DNA of 64,000 bases from Shewanella sp. ANA-3. GTDB taxonomy: Bacteria; Pseudomonadota; Gammaproteobacteria; Enterobacterales; Shewanellaceae. Each line of letters begins with the position of its first letter. Position 1 is the stretch's first letter. The notes under the pieces were generated by a model. It did no database searches. It worked only from the letters and a program-made list of their open reading frames with translations, and had not been told where the DNA came from. The stretch spans positions 3,968,001 to 4,032,000 of the forward strand of contig NC_008577.1 of assembly GCF_000203935.1 (NCBI RefSeq), in the 5' to 3' direction. Below, one piece after another: positions 8,789-16,768 of the stretch. The position numbers were made by a program, and so were the translations under genes.

Positions 8789-9079
8789 CTAAGAAAAGGC
8801 ATTACCATTGACATGCATAATGGTGAATGTCCACACCACAAACGCGAGTGGAATATGCACTAAGGCATAGAAACATTGATCCAGCCGACTCATTCCCTTG
8901 GCCAGCCAAATTAAATACAGATGCAGGCCAATCACCACAGGGAACAACATAAATAACGGATACAAGGCAAAAGGGCTGGCATCGGCTAATAGGCTGTGAC
9001 TCAACAGCGCCCAAGCCACCATCAGCGCCGTGGTTAAAGGTGGCGTGGCAACACGATACTGCTCTGGATACGGGAACAT
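8789..9079 (-). CDS. Small inner-membrane protein of unknown function
   Basis: 96 residues with three predicted membrane helices (about 16-33, 38-58 and 68-88). It ends in IMHVNGNAFS. I recognise no family. It is the last gene of a minus-strand run that includes a membrane protein and a SAM methyltransferase, 60 bases downstream of the latter, and it ends before the bidirectional terminator. The helices have short polar loops with few charges, as in small transport accessory or conserved hypothetical proteins. Confidence 0.6.
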   Translation of the reverse strand: MFPYPEQYRVATPPLTTALMVAWALLSHSLLADASPFALYPLFMLFPVVIGLHLYLIWLAKGMSRLDQCFYALVHIPLAFVVWTFTIMHVNGNAFS

Positions 9080-9139
9080 CCTGGCCTCTTACACTTCTTC
9101 AATACTGATATGGTCAGTCGCCCAGCGATGGGGTGACGT

Positions 9140-9664
9140 CTAGGGTTTTCGAGCGATTAGCTGCGCCTTGGCACTTTCAGTACCTGCAGCCTCGCTTAAC
9201 CGACCTTCAAAGTAATGCAAAGGTTGCCAGTTAGCAAATACGGATTGCAGTTCGTTCTGCGTGAGTAAAAAGTCAGGGTTGCGAGGTCGACCAATTTGCG
9301 CCTGTTGCCAAGTAAAGGTCTCATACACAATCAGTCCGCCGGGCTTTAGGCTCGCAGCGATTTGCGGGAACAGTGGTCGATGTAAGTAATTAAAGACTAA
9401 TACAATATCAAATGACTCTTGGGGTAACGGAGGCGCGCTGCCGTCTTCTAAATTCCACTGCCATTGATGTGCTTTGTCGTGTGTCAGCTTGGCTAAGGCA
9501 CCCAAATCCTGGTCGATAAAGGTCACTTCACAACCTTGGGAGAGAAACCACAGACCATTTCGGCCCGAACCACAGGCTAAATCCAATACCTTAAGCCCAG
9601 TAAGCTCTGGCCATGGAAACTGGGTAATTAAGCTTGAAGCCGTGCTGAGTGTGGCGTGTGTCAT
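9140..9664 (-). CDS. Class I SAM-dependent methyltransferase
   Basis: 174 residues. The SAM site appears as VLDLACGSGRNGLWF, followed by an acidic residue at the end of strand two (VTFIDQD), the DGSAPPLPQESFD segment and the strand-four region LVFNYLHRPLF. The size and motifs place it with small Methyltransf_11/TehB-like enzymes; the substrate cannot be predicted. Its ATG overlaps the stop codon of the upstream membrane-protein gene (ATGA at 9661-9664), so the two are translationally coupled. Confidence 0.8.
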   Translation of the reverse strand: MTHATLSTASSLITQFPWPELTGLKVLDLACGSGRNGLWFLSQGCEVTFIDQDLGALAKLTHDKAHQWQWNLEDGSAPPLPQESFDIVLVFNYLHRPLFPQIAASLKPGGLIVYETFTWQQAQIGRPRNPDFLLTQNELQSVFANWQPLHYFEGRLSEAAGTESAKAQLIARKP

Positions 9665-10056
9665 CCCTTTATCTCTTTTTTAGTGTCTATCTGTTTGCGA
9701 TGCACTATCGAATAGTGCCTTAGCCCCGATGGGCCATGGGATACTATCACAGATAAAAATAACACTAAGATAAACAGTTCTGGCTTGTAGTTGGCAAGCG
9801 GCACAAACAGGCAAAGCAGCCCTAATTTCCCGAGGGTTAATACCCCCTTTAGCTGAATTAACCAACGCCAATCTCGAATAATTTCCCACAACATCAATAT
9901 GCTGCCGGTAATCATCGCCAGATACCAATAATTGAGCCATAAGGATTTCTCAACGGAAAGTAATATTCCGCCGCCCGCTCCAGCAATCCCCAATATATGT
10001 AAAGCTCTTAGGGTTGTTTTACTCAGCCGCTGTACCCAAAAACGTTTTTCAGACAT
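9661..10056 (-). CDS. Inner-membrane protein of unknown function
   Basis: 131 residues from the ATG at 10056, which has AAGG seven bases upstream; an ATG at 10071 would add five residues. It has four hydrophobic segments (roughly LRALHILGIAGAGGGILLSV, YWYLAMITGSILMLWEII, LGKLGLLCLFVPLA and LFILVLFLSVIVS). I do not recognise the family with certainty. It is the first gene of a coupled operon with a methyltransferase and lies divergent from fccA across a long non-coding region. Confidence 0.6.
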   Translation of the reverse strand: MSEKRFWVQRLSKTTLRALHILGIAGAGGGILLSVEKSLWLNYWYLAMITGSILMLWEIIRDWRWLIQLKGVLTLGKLGLLCLFVPLANYKPELFILVLFLSVIVSHGPSGLRHYSIVHRKQIDTKKEIKG

Positions 10057-10574
10057 CTGCTGCCTTGCCATAGATTTAACCCCTTAGCACCACTCAAGTA
10101 ACATTTTGGAAAAATATATTATATTTTCTCAAAAAACACTGGTGAGATTTGATTATTTACTGAATACTCACAGGATAAATATTCGAATATTTACACTAAA
10201 TAATCAAACCCAAAATAAACCATATAAATTAGCACGTTAAAATAAATCACCCGTACAACGCATTATTTTCCCACAATAATTCAGCAATGATAATTTAGCC
10301 CATCAAAATATGTTAACTCACGCAAGTTATACCGTATTCACTGAGTGATTAACTTCAATTTCGTTAATATTTTCAGCCATATTGCACATTTCAATTATGT
10401 AATTTTCACTGTAACAATCGTTATGTGACCTAAGCACGCATATACCTCTTTAGATAGTGGTAACTTTGTTCATGGAGAATACTCTAAAAGCGCGTGAGCT
10501 ACGTAAAATATAAATATCACGCCATGATGAATAACCCTTATTAAGTAGATGAAATGTACGGCGGAGGAACGATT
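10057..10574. other. Long AT-rich divergent intergenic region upstream of fccA
   Basis: About 500 bases without a credible gene, between a minus-strand membrane gene and fccA. It is strongly AT-rich and holds a nested inverted repeat (10148-10208). Near 10424 a TGTGA half-site lies about 150 bases before fccA; its second half is a poor match, so a CRP site is possible but not supported. GTTA-containing repeats near 10311 recall ArcA sites only loosely. Confidence 0.5.
10148..10208. repeat. Nested inverted repeat upstream of fccA
   Basis: Perfect 12-base arms TTTGATTATTTA (10148-10159) and TAAATAATCAAA (10197-10208) enclose a perfect 18-base palindrome centred on TTCGAA (10176-10193). TTTGAT/ATCAAA contain FNR-like half-sites, but the spacing is far too wide for a single FNR dimer. 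The function is unknown. Confidence 0.75.
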
Positions 10575-12365
10575 ATGTTCACAAGAAAGATTCAAAAAAC
10601 AGCACTAGCCATGCTGATCTCTGGCGCAATGGCAGGCACAGCCTATGCCGCGCCAGAAGTACTAGCCGATTTTCACGGTGAAATGGGCGGTTGCGATAGC
10701 TGCCACGTATCAGACAAAGGTGGCGTGACCAACGACAACCTGACCCATGAAAATGCCCAATGCGTTAGCTGCCACGGTGATTTAAAAGAACTGGCTGCAG
10801 CAGCGCCAAAAGATAAAGTCTCTCCGCACAAATCACACTTAATTGGTGAAATCGCTTGTACCAGCTGCCACAAAGGCCACGAAAAATCAGTGACTTACTG
10901 TGATGCTTGCCACAGCTTCGGCTTCGACATGCCATTTGGCGGCAAGTGGGAACGTAAGTTTGTGCCTGTTGATGCAGACAAAGCGGCTCAAGATAAAGCC
11001 ATTGCCGCTGGCGTGAAAGAAACCACTGACGTCGTGGTTATCGGTTCGGGTGGTGCAGGTCTTGCTGCCGCCGTTTCAGCCCGTGATGCTGGCGCGAAAG
11101 TGATCCTGTTAGAAAAAGAACCTATCCCAGGTGGTAACACTAAACTGGCTGCCGGCGGTATGAACGCTGCAGAAACTAAGCCACAGGCTAAGTTAGGTAT
11201 CGAAGATAAGAAACAAATCATGATCGACGACACCATGAAAGGTGGTCGTAACATCAACGATCCTGAATTAGTGAAAGTTCTGGCCAACAACTCTTCAGAC
11301 TCTATCGATTGGTTAACCTCTATGGGTGCCGACATGACTGACGTGGGTCGTATGGGTGGCGCAAGCGTTAACCGTAGTCACCGTCCAACCGGTGGTGCGG
11401 GTGTGGGTGCACACGTTGCACAAGTGCTGTGGGACAACGCCGTTAAACGTGGAACTGACATTCGTTTAAACAGCCGTGTTGTACGCATCCTTGAAGATGC
11501 AAGCGGTAAAGTGACCGGCGTTTTAGTGAAAGGTGAATACACTGGCTACTATGTGATCAAAGCCGATGCAGTCGTCATTGCTGCAGGTGGTTTTGCGAAA
11601 AACAACGACCGCGTCGCTAAGTACGATCCTAAGTTAAAAGGCTTTAAAGCGACTAACCACCCAGGTGCAACTGGTGACGGCTTAGACGTTGCGCTGCAAG
11701 CGGGCGCCGCAACTCGTGACTTAGAATACATCCAAGCTCACCCAACTTACTCACCAGCTGGTGGTGTGATGATCACCGAAGCGGTACGTGGTAACGGTGC
11801 TATCGTGGTTAACCGTGACGGTAACCGCTTTATGAACGAAATCACTACCCGTGATAAAGCGTCTGCTGCGATTCTGCAACAGAAAGGCGAAAGCGCTTAC
11901 CTCGTATTCGATGACTCTATCCGTAAGAGCTTAAAAGCCATCGAAGGTTATGTTCACCTGAACATCGTTAAAGAAGGTAAAACCATCGAAGATTTAGCAA
12001 AACAGCTCGATGTGCCTGCCGCTGAACTAGCGAAAACCGTTACTTCATACAACGGATTTGTGAAATCAGGTAAAGACACTCAATTCGAGCGTCCAAACCT
12101 GCCACGTGAAATCGCCACAGCGCCTTTCTATGCCTTAGAAATCGCGCCAGCGGTTCACCACACTATGGGTGGTATCGTTATCGATACTAAAGCCGAAGTG
12201 AAGAGCGATAAAACCGGTAAACCTATCGAAGGTTTATACGCTGCGGGCGAAGTGACTGGTGGTGTTCACGGTGCTAACCGTTTAGGTGGTAATGCTATCT
12301 CTGATATCGTGACCTACGGCCGTATCGCGGGTGCATCTGCCGCGAAATACGCGAAAGATCACTAA
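10575..12365 (+). CDS. fccA: Periplasmic flavocytochrome c3 fumarate reductase
   Basis: 596 residues from the ATG at 10575 (GGAGG upstream), the size of Shewanella FccA. A Sec signal peptide is cleaved after AYA (about residue 25). Four CXXCH heme sites (CDSCH, CVSCH, CTSCH, CDACH) occupy the first ~115 residues. The FAD domain follows, with [20 protein letters not shown], the HPTYSPAGG and [10 protein letters not shown] active-site regions, and the C-terminal [15 protein letters not shown]. The enzyme reduces fumarate to succinate in the periplasm, taking electrons from CymA; this pathway is established in Shewanella. Codon use is highly biased, fitting abundant expression. It is monocistronic with its own terminator. 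Confidence 0.97.
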   Translation: MFTRKIQKTALAMLISGAMAGTAYAAPEVLADFHGEMGGCDSCHVSDKGGVTNDNLTHENAQCVSCHGDLKELAAAAPKDKVSPHKSHLIGEIACTSCHKGHEKSVTYCDACHSFGFDMPFGGKWERKFVPVDADKAAQDKAIAAGVKETTDVVVIGSGGAGLAAAVSARDAGAKVILLEKEPIPGGNTKLAAGGMNAAETKPQAKLGIEDKKQIMIDDTMKGGRNINDPELVKVLANNSSDSIDWLTSMGADMTDVGRMGGASVNRSHRPTGGAGVGAHVAQVLWDNAVKRGTDIRLNSRVVRILEDASGKVTGVLVKGEYTGYYVIKADAVVIAAGGFAKNNDRVAKYDPKLKGFKATNHPGATGDGLDVALQAGAATRDLEYIQAHPTYSPAGGVMITEAVRGNGAIVVNRDGNRFMNEITTRDKASAAILQQKGESAYLVFDDSIRKSLKAIEGYVHLNIVKEGKTIEDLAKQLDVPAAELAKTVTSYNGFVKSGKDTQFERPNLPREIATAPFYALEIAPAVHHTMGGIVIDTKAEVKSDKTGKPIEGLYAAGEVTGGVHGANRLGGNAISDIVTYGRIAGASAAKYAKDH

Positions 12366-12428
12366 TATCAAAAGTTTCTAGGTTAAGGGACTAACCTAAG
12401 GCTCACATAGCACGACCCATGGGAGCCC

Positions 12429-12446
12429 AGCTTGAATCTTCAAGCT
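12429..12446. repeat. Short hairpin before the fccA terminator
   Basis: AGCTTGAA and TTCAAGCT form 8-base arms with a 2-base spacer. It has no T tract and sits directly upstream of the terminator, so it may protect the 3' end of the fccA mRNA. Confidence 0.5.
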
Positions 12447-12455
12447 TATCAGTAC

Positions 12456-12479
12456 AAGCGAGCCGTCAGGGGCTCGCTT
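12456..12479 (+). terminator. Rho-independent terminator of fccA
   Basis: Stem AAGCGAGCC/GGCTCGCTT with a 6-base loop, running into a tract of T residues. Confidence 0.9.
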
Positions 12480-12611
12480 TTTTTTATGATTTTTTGTGCA
12501 ATTGATGACAAAGCTCACTCTTTTTACGGGGTAAATTCATCACCAGAGGACAAATGTCGCCGAGTCACATACACTCAGTGCCAGTAACAATGTAACCTTT
12601 AGGTGATTGAA

Positions 12612-13601
12612 ATGAGAATTGGATTTTTTAGCGCAAAACACTACGACATGCAGCATTTTAACCGTACAAATGCCGCATTTGGTGCGCAAATTGAGTATTT
12701 CGATTATCGCCTCTGCATGCAAACCGTTAAGCTTGCCGAAGGTTTTGAGGTGGTGTGCGCCTTTGTTAACGATTCCCTCTGTGAAGAAGTGTTAGTCGAG
12801 CTTGCCAAAGGTGGCACGAAAATCATTGCCATGCGCTGCGCGGGTTTTAACAATGTCGACTTAGTCGCCGCCAAACGCTTAGGCATGCAAGTGGTCAACG
12901 TGCCCGCCTATTCGCCCGAATCTGTAGCCGAGCACACAGTCGCCTTGATGCTGACCCTAAACCGCAAAATCCATAAGGCCTACCAACGCACCCGTGATGC
13001 GAACTTCTCCCTCGAAGGCTTAGTCGGTTTTAACATGTTTGGCAAAACCGTTGGCGTAATAGGCACAGGTAAAATCGGGGTCGCCACGATTAAGGTCTTG
13101 CTCGGTTTTGGCTGTAAAGTCATAGCCTTTGACCCCTACCCAAATCCTGCGGTAGAAGCGCTCAATGTGGAATATCAGGATCTGGACACCATTTACGCTA
13201 ACAGCGATATTATCAGCCTGCACTGCCCATTAACCGCCGATAACCACCATTTGCTGAATAAAGAAAGCTTTGCCAAGATGAAACCCGGCGTCATGGTGAT
13301 CAACACTAGCCGCGGCGGCCTGCTCAATGCCTTCGATGCGATGGAAGCCTTAAAGCTCGGCCAGATAGGCTCATTAGGGCTTGATGTGTATGAAAATGAA
13401 AAAGAACTGTTTTTCGAGGACAAGTCGAACCAGATCATTCAGGACGATGTGTTCCGTCGCTTATCTGCATGTCATAACGTGATTTTTACCGGTCACCAGG
13501 CCTTCCTTACCGAAGAGGCGCTAGGCGCGATTGCACATACAACCCTGAGCAACGTCAAAGCCCTACTCGCGGGCGAGCGCTCTGGTAACGAACTGTTTTA
13601 A
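12612..13601 (+). CDS. ldhA: Fermentative D-lactate dehydrogenase
   Basis: 329 residues from the ATG at 12612, preceded by AGGTGA; this equals the E. coli LdhA length, so the GTG at 12603 is not needed. It is a D-2-hydroxyacid dehydrogenase with the NAD site VGVIGTGKIG, the substrate-binding CAGFNNVDL region, the SRGGLLN segment carrying the catalytic Arg, Glu in YENEKELFF, and the catalytic His in GHQAFLTEEAL. It reduces pyruvate to D-lactate with NADH during fermentation or anaerobic growth. Its position next to fccA groups two anaerobic electron sinks, although each has its own transcript ends. Confidence 0.92.
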   Translation: MRIGFFSAKHYDMQHFNRTNAAFGAQIEYFDYRLCMQTVKLAEGFEVVCAFVNDSLCEEVLVELAKGGTKIIAMRCAGFNNVDLVAAKRLGMQVVNVPAYSPESVAEHTVALMLTLNRKIHKAYQRTRDANFSLEGLVGFNMFGKTVGVIGTGKIGVATIKVLLGFGCKVIAFDPYPNPAVEALNVEYQDLDTIYANSDIISLHCPLTADNHHLLNKESFAKMKPGVMVINTSRGGLLNAFDAMEALKLGQIGSLGLDVYENEKELFFEDKSNQIIQDDVFRRLSACHNVIFTGHQAFLTEEALGAIAHTTLSNVKALLAGERSGNELF

Positions 13602-13628
13602 CTGACAGAACCATACCTGACTGCTAAA

Positions 13629-13654
13629 GTGAGGCTTCAACATTGAAGCCTCAC
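13629..13654. repeat. Perfect hairpin between ldhA and the dienelactone hydrolase gene
   Basis: GTGAGGCTTCAA and TTGAAGCCTCAC are perfect 12-base arms around CA. No T tract follows; instead the AGAGGA ribosome-binding site of the next gene begins within a few bases. It may be a 3' processing hairpin of ldhA, an operator, or a translational control structure. Confidence 0.7.
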
Positions 13655-13668
13655 AGAGGAAACTAAAT

Positions 13669-14406
13669 ATGTTAGTGACTCAGCAAACTCAGAATATCAA
13701 CACGCCCACAGGGCCGATGCGCACTTATGTCTATCGCCCAGATGCCCCAGGGCAATTCCCCTGCATCCTGTTCTATTCTGAGATTTTTCAGCAAACCGCG
13801 CCCATCGCCCGCACCGCAACTATCCTCGCTGGCCATGGTTTTGTGGTGTTAGTGCCAGAGGTCTTCCACGAGCTAAATCCGATAGGCACAGTGCTTGCCT
13901 ACGACGATGTGGGCAAAGATAAAGGCAATGCCGATAAATTTGCCAAACCCTTAGAGCAACACGATAGCGACACCCAAGCCCTTATCGACTTTGCTCGTCA
14001 GCAGAGTTATTGCACCGGTAAGGTTGGCAGTATGGGCGTGTGTATTGGCGGCCACTTAGCCTACCGCGCCGCACTTAATCCCGAGATTTTGGGGGCGTTT
14101 TGCCTCTATCCGACCGACATTCACTCCAATACCCTGCCCTGTGCCTATGGCAATGACTCGCTGAGTCGCAGCGGCGATATTCAAGGGGAATTAGTGTTAG
14201 TGTTTGGCAAGCAAGATCCCCATGTATCACCCGAAGGTCGGGTATTGATCCACCAACAATTGATGGCTAAAAACCGCAATTTCAGTTGGTTAGAGGTTAA
14301 TGCTCAGCATGCCTTTATGCGTGATGAGGGTGAGCGCTACGATCCCGCGCTGGCGCTGCAAATGTATCAACAATCCGTGGCGTTTTTTCACCGTGTATTG
14401 AGATGA
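13669..14406 (+). CDS. Dienelactone hydrolase family protein
   Basis: 245 residues with an alpha/beta-hydrolase fold. The nucleophile motif is GVCIGGHL, with the cysteine nucleophile characteristic of dienelactone hydrolases; the catalytic Asp is probably in VFGKQDPHVSPEGR and the His in NAQHAFMRDEG. Members hydrolyse dienelactones or other esters, and many in non-aromatic-degrading bacteria have unknown substrates; no aromatic pathway is visible here. It is encoded 67 bases after ldhA, separated by a perfect hairpin, and may be in the same transcript. Confidence 0.85.
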   Translation: MLVTQQTQNINTPTGPMRTYVYRPDAPGQFPCILFYSEIFQQTAPIARTATILAGHGFVVLVPEVFHELNPIGTVLAYDDVGKDKGNADKFAKPLEQHDSDTQALIDFARQQSYCTGKVGSMGVCIGGHLAYRAALNPEILGAFCLYPTDIHSNTLPCAYGNDSLSRSGDIQGELVLVFGKQDPHVSPEGRVLIHQQLMAKNRNFSWLEVNAQHAFMRDEGERYDPALALQMYQQSVAFFHRVLR

Positions 14407-14423
14407 GATAAAACGAAAGAAAA

Positions 14424-14463
14424 AAGCCAACTCATTAATCAATCGTAATTAATGGGTTGGCTT
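14424..14463 (-). terminator. Terminator of the DUF3332 gene
   Basis: 16-base arms with one G-T pair (14424-14439 and 14448-14463) around an 8-base loop, followed on the minus strand by a T-rich tract. It may also act on the convergent hydrolase mRNA. Confidence 0.8.
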
Positions 14464-14515
14464 AGCCAAATGCTTAACTCTGAGCCTAAGCCTCTAAATC
14501 TTCACACCTCAGTGC

Positions 14516-15043
14516 TTACCCTTGTAAACGACTTTGGCTATAGGCCACCAGCTCTTGGTTGCTCACGCGGGCAATAAAAGTCTCGTCGAGGAAGAAGTCC
14601 ACATCATCCCCCGATTTACGGCCCGACAATAACTGAGTGCTGCCATCTTCGTAGGCTAAGGTCATGGTCACAGTGTGCTCATCGGGATAGGCAATTTGCG
14701 CCTGAGTCAGTTTAACGGGCGCCGATTTCAGCTCATCGCTCACATGGGGATTTACCTTAAAAATCGCGTCCACAGGCATATCAACGACCGCAGGGGATTT
14801 ATCGGTGATCGGGTTCTTACCCGTCCAAAACTCAATAGTGTTAACGATAAAGAGATCGCCCGTTGCCGCCAAACCATACACTGGGCTTAACAGAATAAAT
14901 AAGCCCGCACGGCCATAACGGTTATCCACCGCGCTTAAGTTGCCCTTAGTCACCATTTGGCTCAGACCCATTTGTCCCATACAACCTGTTAATTGTGTGG
15001 TTAACAGCGCGCCAATCGTCACGGCTAAGAGTTTAGATTTCAT
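14516..15043 (-). CDS. DUF3332 family lipoprotein
   Basis: 175 residues. The N-terminus is a lipoprotein signal with the lipobox LTGC, so it is predicted to be membrane-anchored in the periplasm. The segments DNRYGRAGLFILLSPVYGLAA and DLFIVNTIEFWTGKNPI match DUF3332 proteins, which have a short hydrophobic stretch after the lipobox and a C-terminal beta-rich domain. The function of the family is unknown. It appears to be monocistronic. Confidence 0.75.
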   Translation of the reverse strand: MKSKLLAVTIGALLTTQLTGCMGQMGLSQMVTKGNLSAVDNRYGRAGLFILLSPVYGLAATGDLFIVNTIEFWTGKNPITDKSPAVVDMPVDAIFKVNPHVSDELKSAPVKLTQAQIAYPDEHTVTMTLAYEDGSTQLLSGRKSGDDVDFFLDETFIARVSNQELVAYSQSRLQG

Positions 15044-15289
15044 TCGATTCGTTCCCTTGGTAAAAACAAAAACACGAATTCTAAGGATTAGACAGGGCTA
15101 AACCGTGCGACGGGGCACAAACCCAAGTAAACAAAATGGAGTGAATGTAAGCAAGTACGCTGATTTTGTTATGAAAAGCGCTTCAAGCAAGTAAAGCTCA
15201 CGGGAAGATAATAAATCTCATCAGTTCGCGACGCGCCGACAACAGTTTGCTAATAAATGTACTGCTGCGGCGCACATAAAGGAGAATAG

Positions 15290-15844
15290 TTACTCGAGGT
15301 CGAGTTTCTTTTTGCCATCCAGCAACGCTTGGCGCTCGGCAAGCGGTGCCTGATCGGCCAGCTTCAACACCGCCTTTTGCAGCATCAAATTATTGGGATA
15401 GGTGATGGTATCGCCATTGTCCCTAAGGATAAGCACATGAAACAGCGCGATTTCAATAATCACGCCACTGATATCTTCATCCTTATCCACCACCCGGATA
15501 CGTTCACCAATTCGATACGGGAACACAAAGAAAATCAGCACACCAGCGGTTAAATTACTCAGTATCGACCACTGAGCGACTAAGGCAACGCCCATCACCG
15601 CAAATGCGGAGGAGACAAACAGCGACACGTCCTGATAACCCAAGCCAAGGGATACCGCCATCAAAGACAGAGTGATAAAAAACATCACATAGGAAATAAA
15701 CCGGGTGACAAGACTGGTACGGGCGGCACTCACCTGCTTCATCAATGAGAGTTTTTTCACCCATTGAGTTAAGGCACGCTGCAAAAAGAGAAACACCGCA
15801 AGATAAATACAGGCAAGCAGGATTTGATTTGTCATAATAGCCAC
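15290..15844 (-). CDS. Small MscS-family mechanosensitive channel
   Basis: 184 residues. Three hydrophobic segments are followed by a short beta domain; the last helix (FAVMGVALVAQWSILSNLTAGVLIFF) is the pore-lining TM3 of MscS, and FPYRIGERIRVVDKDEDISGVI is the start of the beta domain. It is shorter than E. coli MscS (286 residues) and lacks the C-terminal cytoplasmic cage, ending soon after PNNLMLQKAV. Such minimal channels release solutes on hypo-osmotic shock or bind ligands. ATG at 15844; the ATG three codons later is equally possible. Monocistronic. Confidence 0.8.
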   Translation of the reverse strand: MAIMTNQILLACIYLAVFLFLQRALTQWVKKLSLMKQVSAARTSLVTRFISYVMFFITLSLMAVSLGLGYQDVSLFVSSAFAVMGVALVAQWSILSNLTAGVLIFFVFPYRIGERIRVVDKDEDISGVIIEIALFHVLILRDNGDTITYPNNLMLQKAVLKLADQAPLAERQALLDGKKKLDLE

Positions 15845-15935
15845 TTAAAAAACGAAACCAGCTGAATTCTAACTTTTTTGCACCAGCAGTTATAGAGTCC
15901 CAAATCAGCCCAACGCAAATAGAGTAATAAGTACT

Positions 15936-16679
15936 ATGGCCGACGCCACTTTGCTACACGAAACCCAAGATGCCCTAGGACCGATCCGCGTGCTCGACTA
16001 TGGTGATACCCGCGTGCTGTCCTTTGGCGACAACGATGAGCAGAGCAAAATTCTTAAAACCGCCCCGCACATCCCACAACATACCTATGTGCAAGGCATG
16101 CTACTGGTGTTGTTATTTTGCCAACCGAAAAGCGCCATCGTACTCGGCCTTGGCGGCGGCGCCCTCATTCATGCCCTGCGCCGCTTCGATGCCGCAATTA
16201 AACTTACTGCAGTTGAGCTTCGCCCAGCAGTGATTGAACTTGCCAAACGTTACTTTCAATTACCGATTGGCAAAAAGCTTAATCTAATCAACCAAGATGC
16301 CGTCGCTTTTATGGCATCGGCCGAGCATAAAAAGGTCGATGTGATTTTTGCCGATATCTACAGCGCTAAAGGGGTCGACACTGGGCAACTCTCGCCCACT
16401 TTTCTTCAGCAGTGCACACAACTGATTAAACCCAACGGTTATTTAGTGCTGAATTGCTGGAAGGAACACAGCCAAAATCGCGAGTTGCTCGCCGATCTGC
16501 AGCACCATTTTGCCCACGTGCATGCCTGCCTCACCAGCGGGGGCAACTGGGTGATTTTTGCCAGCCAAACACCACAATCTTTGAGCGCGTCGGCGCTGAA
16601 AAGTCAGGCGCAAACCCTGTCACAACAACTAGATTTTGCCCTTGAACGTTCACTGACTCGCTTTGGCCCTTGGATTTAA
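15936..16679 (+). CDS. Spermidine-synthase-like methyltransferase-fold protein
   Basis: 247 residues. The nucleotide-binding signature VLGLGGGALIHALRR, the acidic residue after strand two (TAVELRPAVIELA) and DVIFADIYSAKG match the SpeE fold. However, the N-terminal beta-hairpin domain of true SpeE is short here and the polyamine-binding aspartates are not obvious, so it may be one of the SpeE-like proteins of unknown substrate common in gamma-proteobacteria. No speD is adjacent. Monocistronic, 256 bases divergent from nothing of related function. Confidence 0.75.
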   Translation: MADATLLHETQDALGPIRVLDYGDTRVLSFGDNDEQSKILKTAPHIPQHTYVQGMLLVLLFCQPKSAIVLGLGGGALIHALRRFDAAIKLTAVELRPAVIELAKRYFQLPIGKKLNLINQDAVAFMASAEHKKVDVIFADIYSAKGVDTGQLSPTFLQQCTQLIKPNGYLVLNCWKEHSQNRELLADLQHHFAHVHACLTSGGNWVIFASQTPQSLSASALKSQAQTLSQQLDFALERSLTRFGPWI

Positions 16680-16768
16680 GATTAATCTCAGTCAAATGGC
16701 TTAAATTAGTTAACCCTAAGACTCAGCTTTGCTATGCTTCTCACTCCCTATTGATATGAGCTGTCACC

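Noticed and set aside
10424-10440. CRP site upstream of fccA
   Set aside because: TGTGA is perfect, but the second half (CACGC) matches TCACA poorly, so I do not call it.
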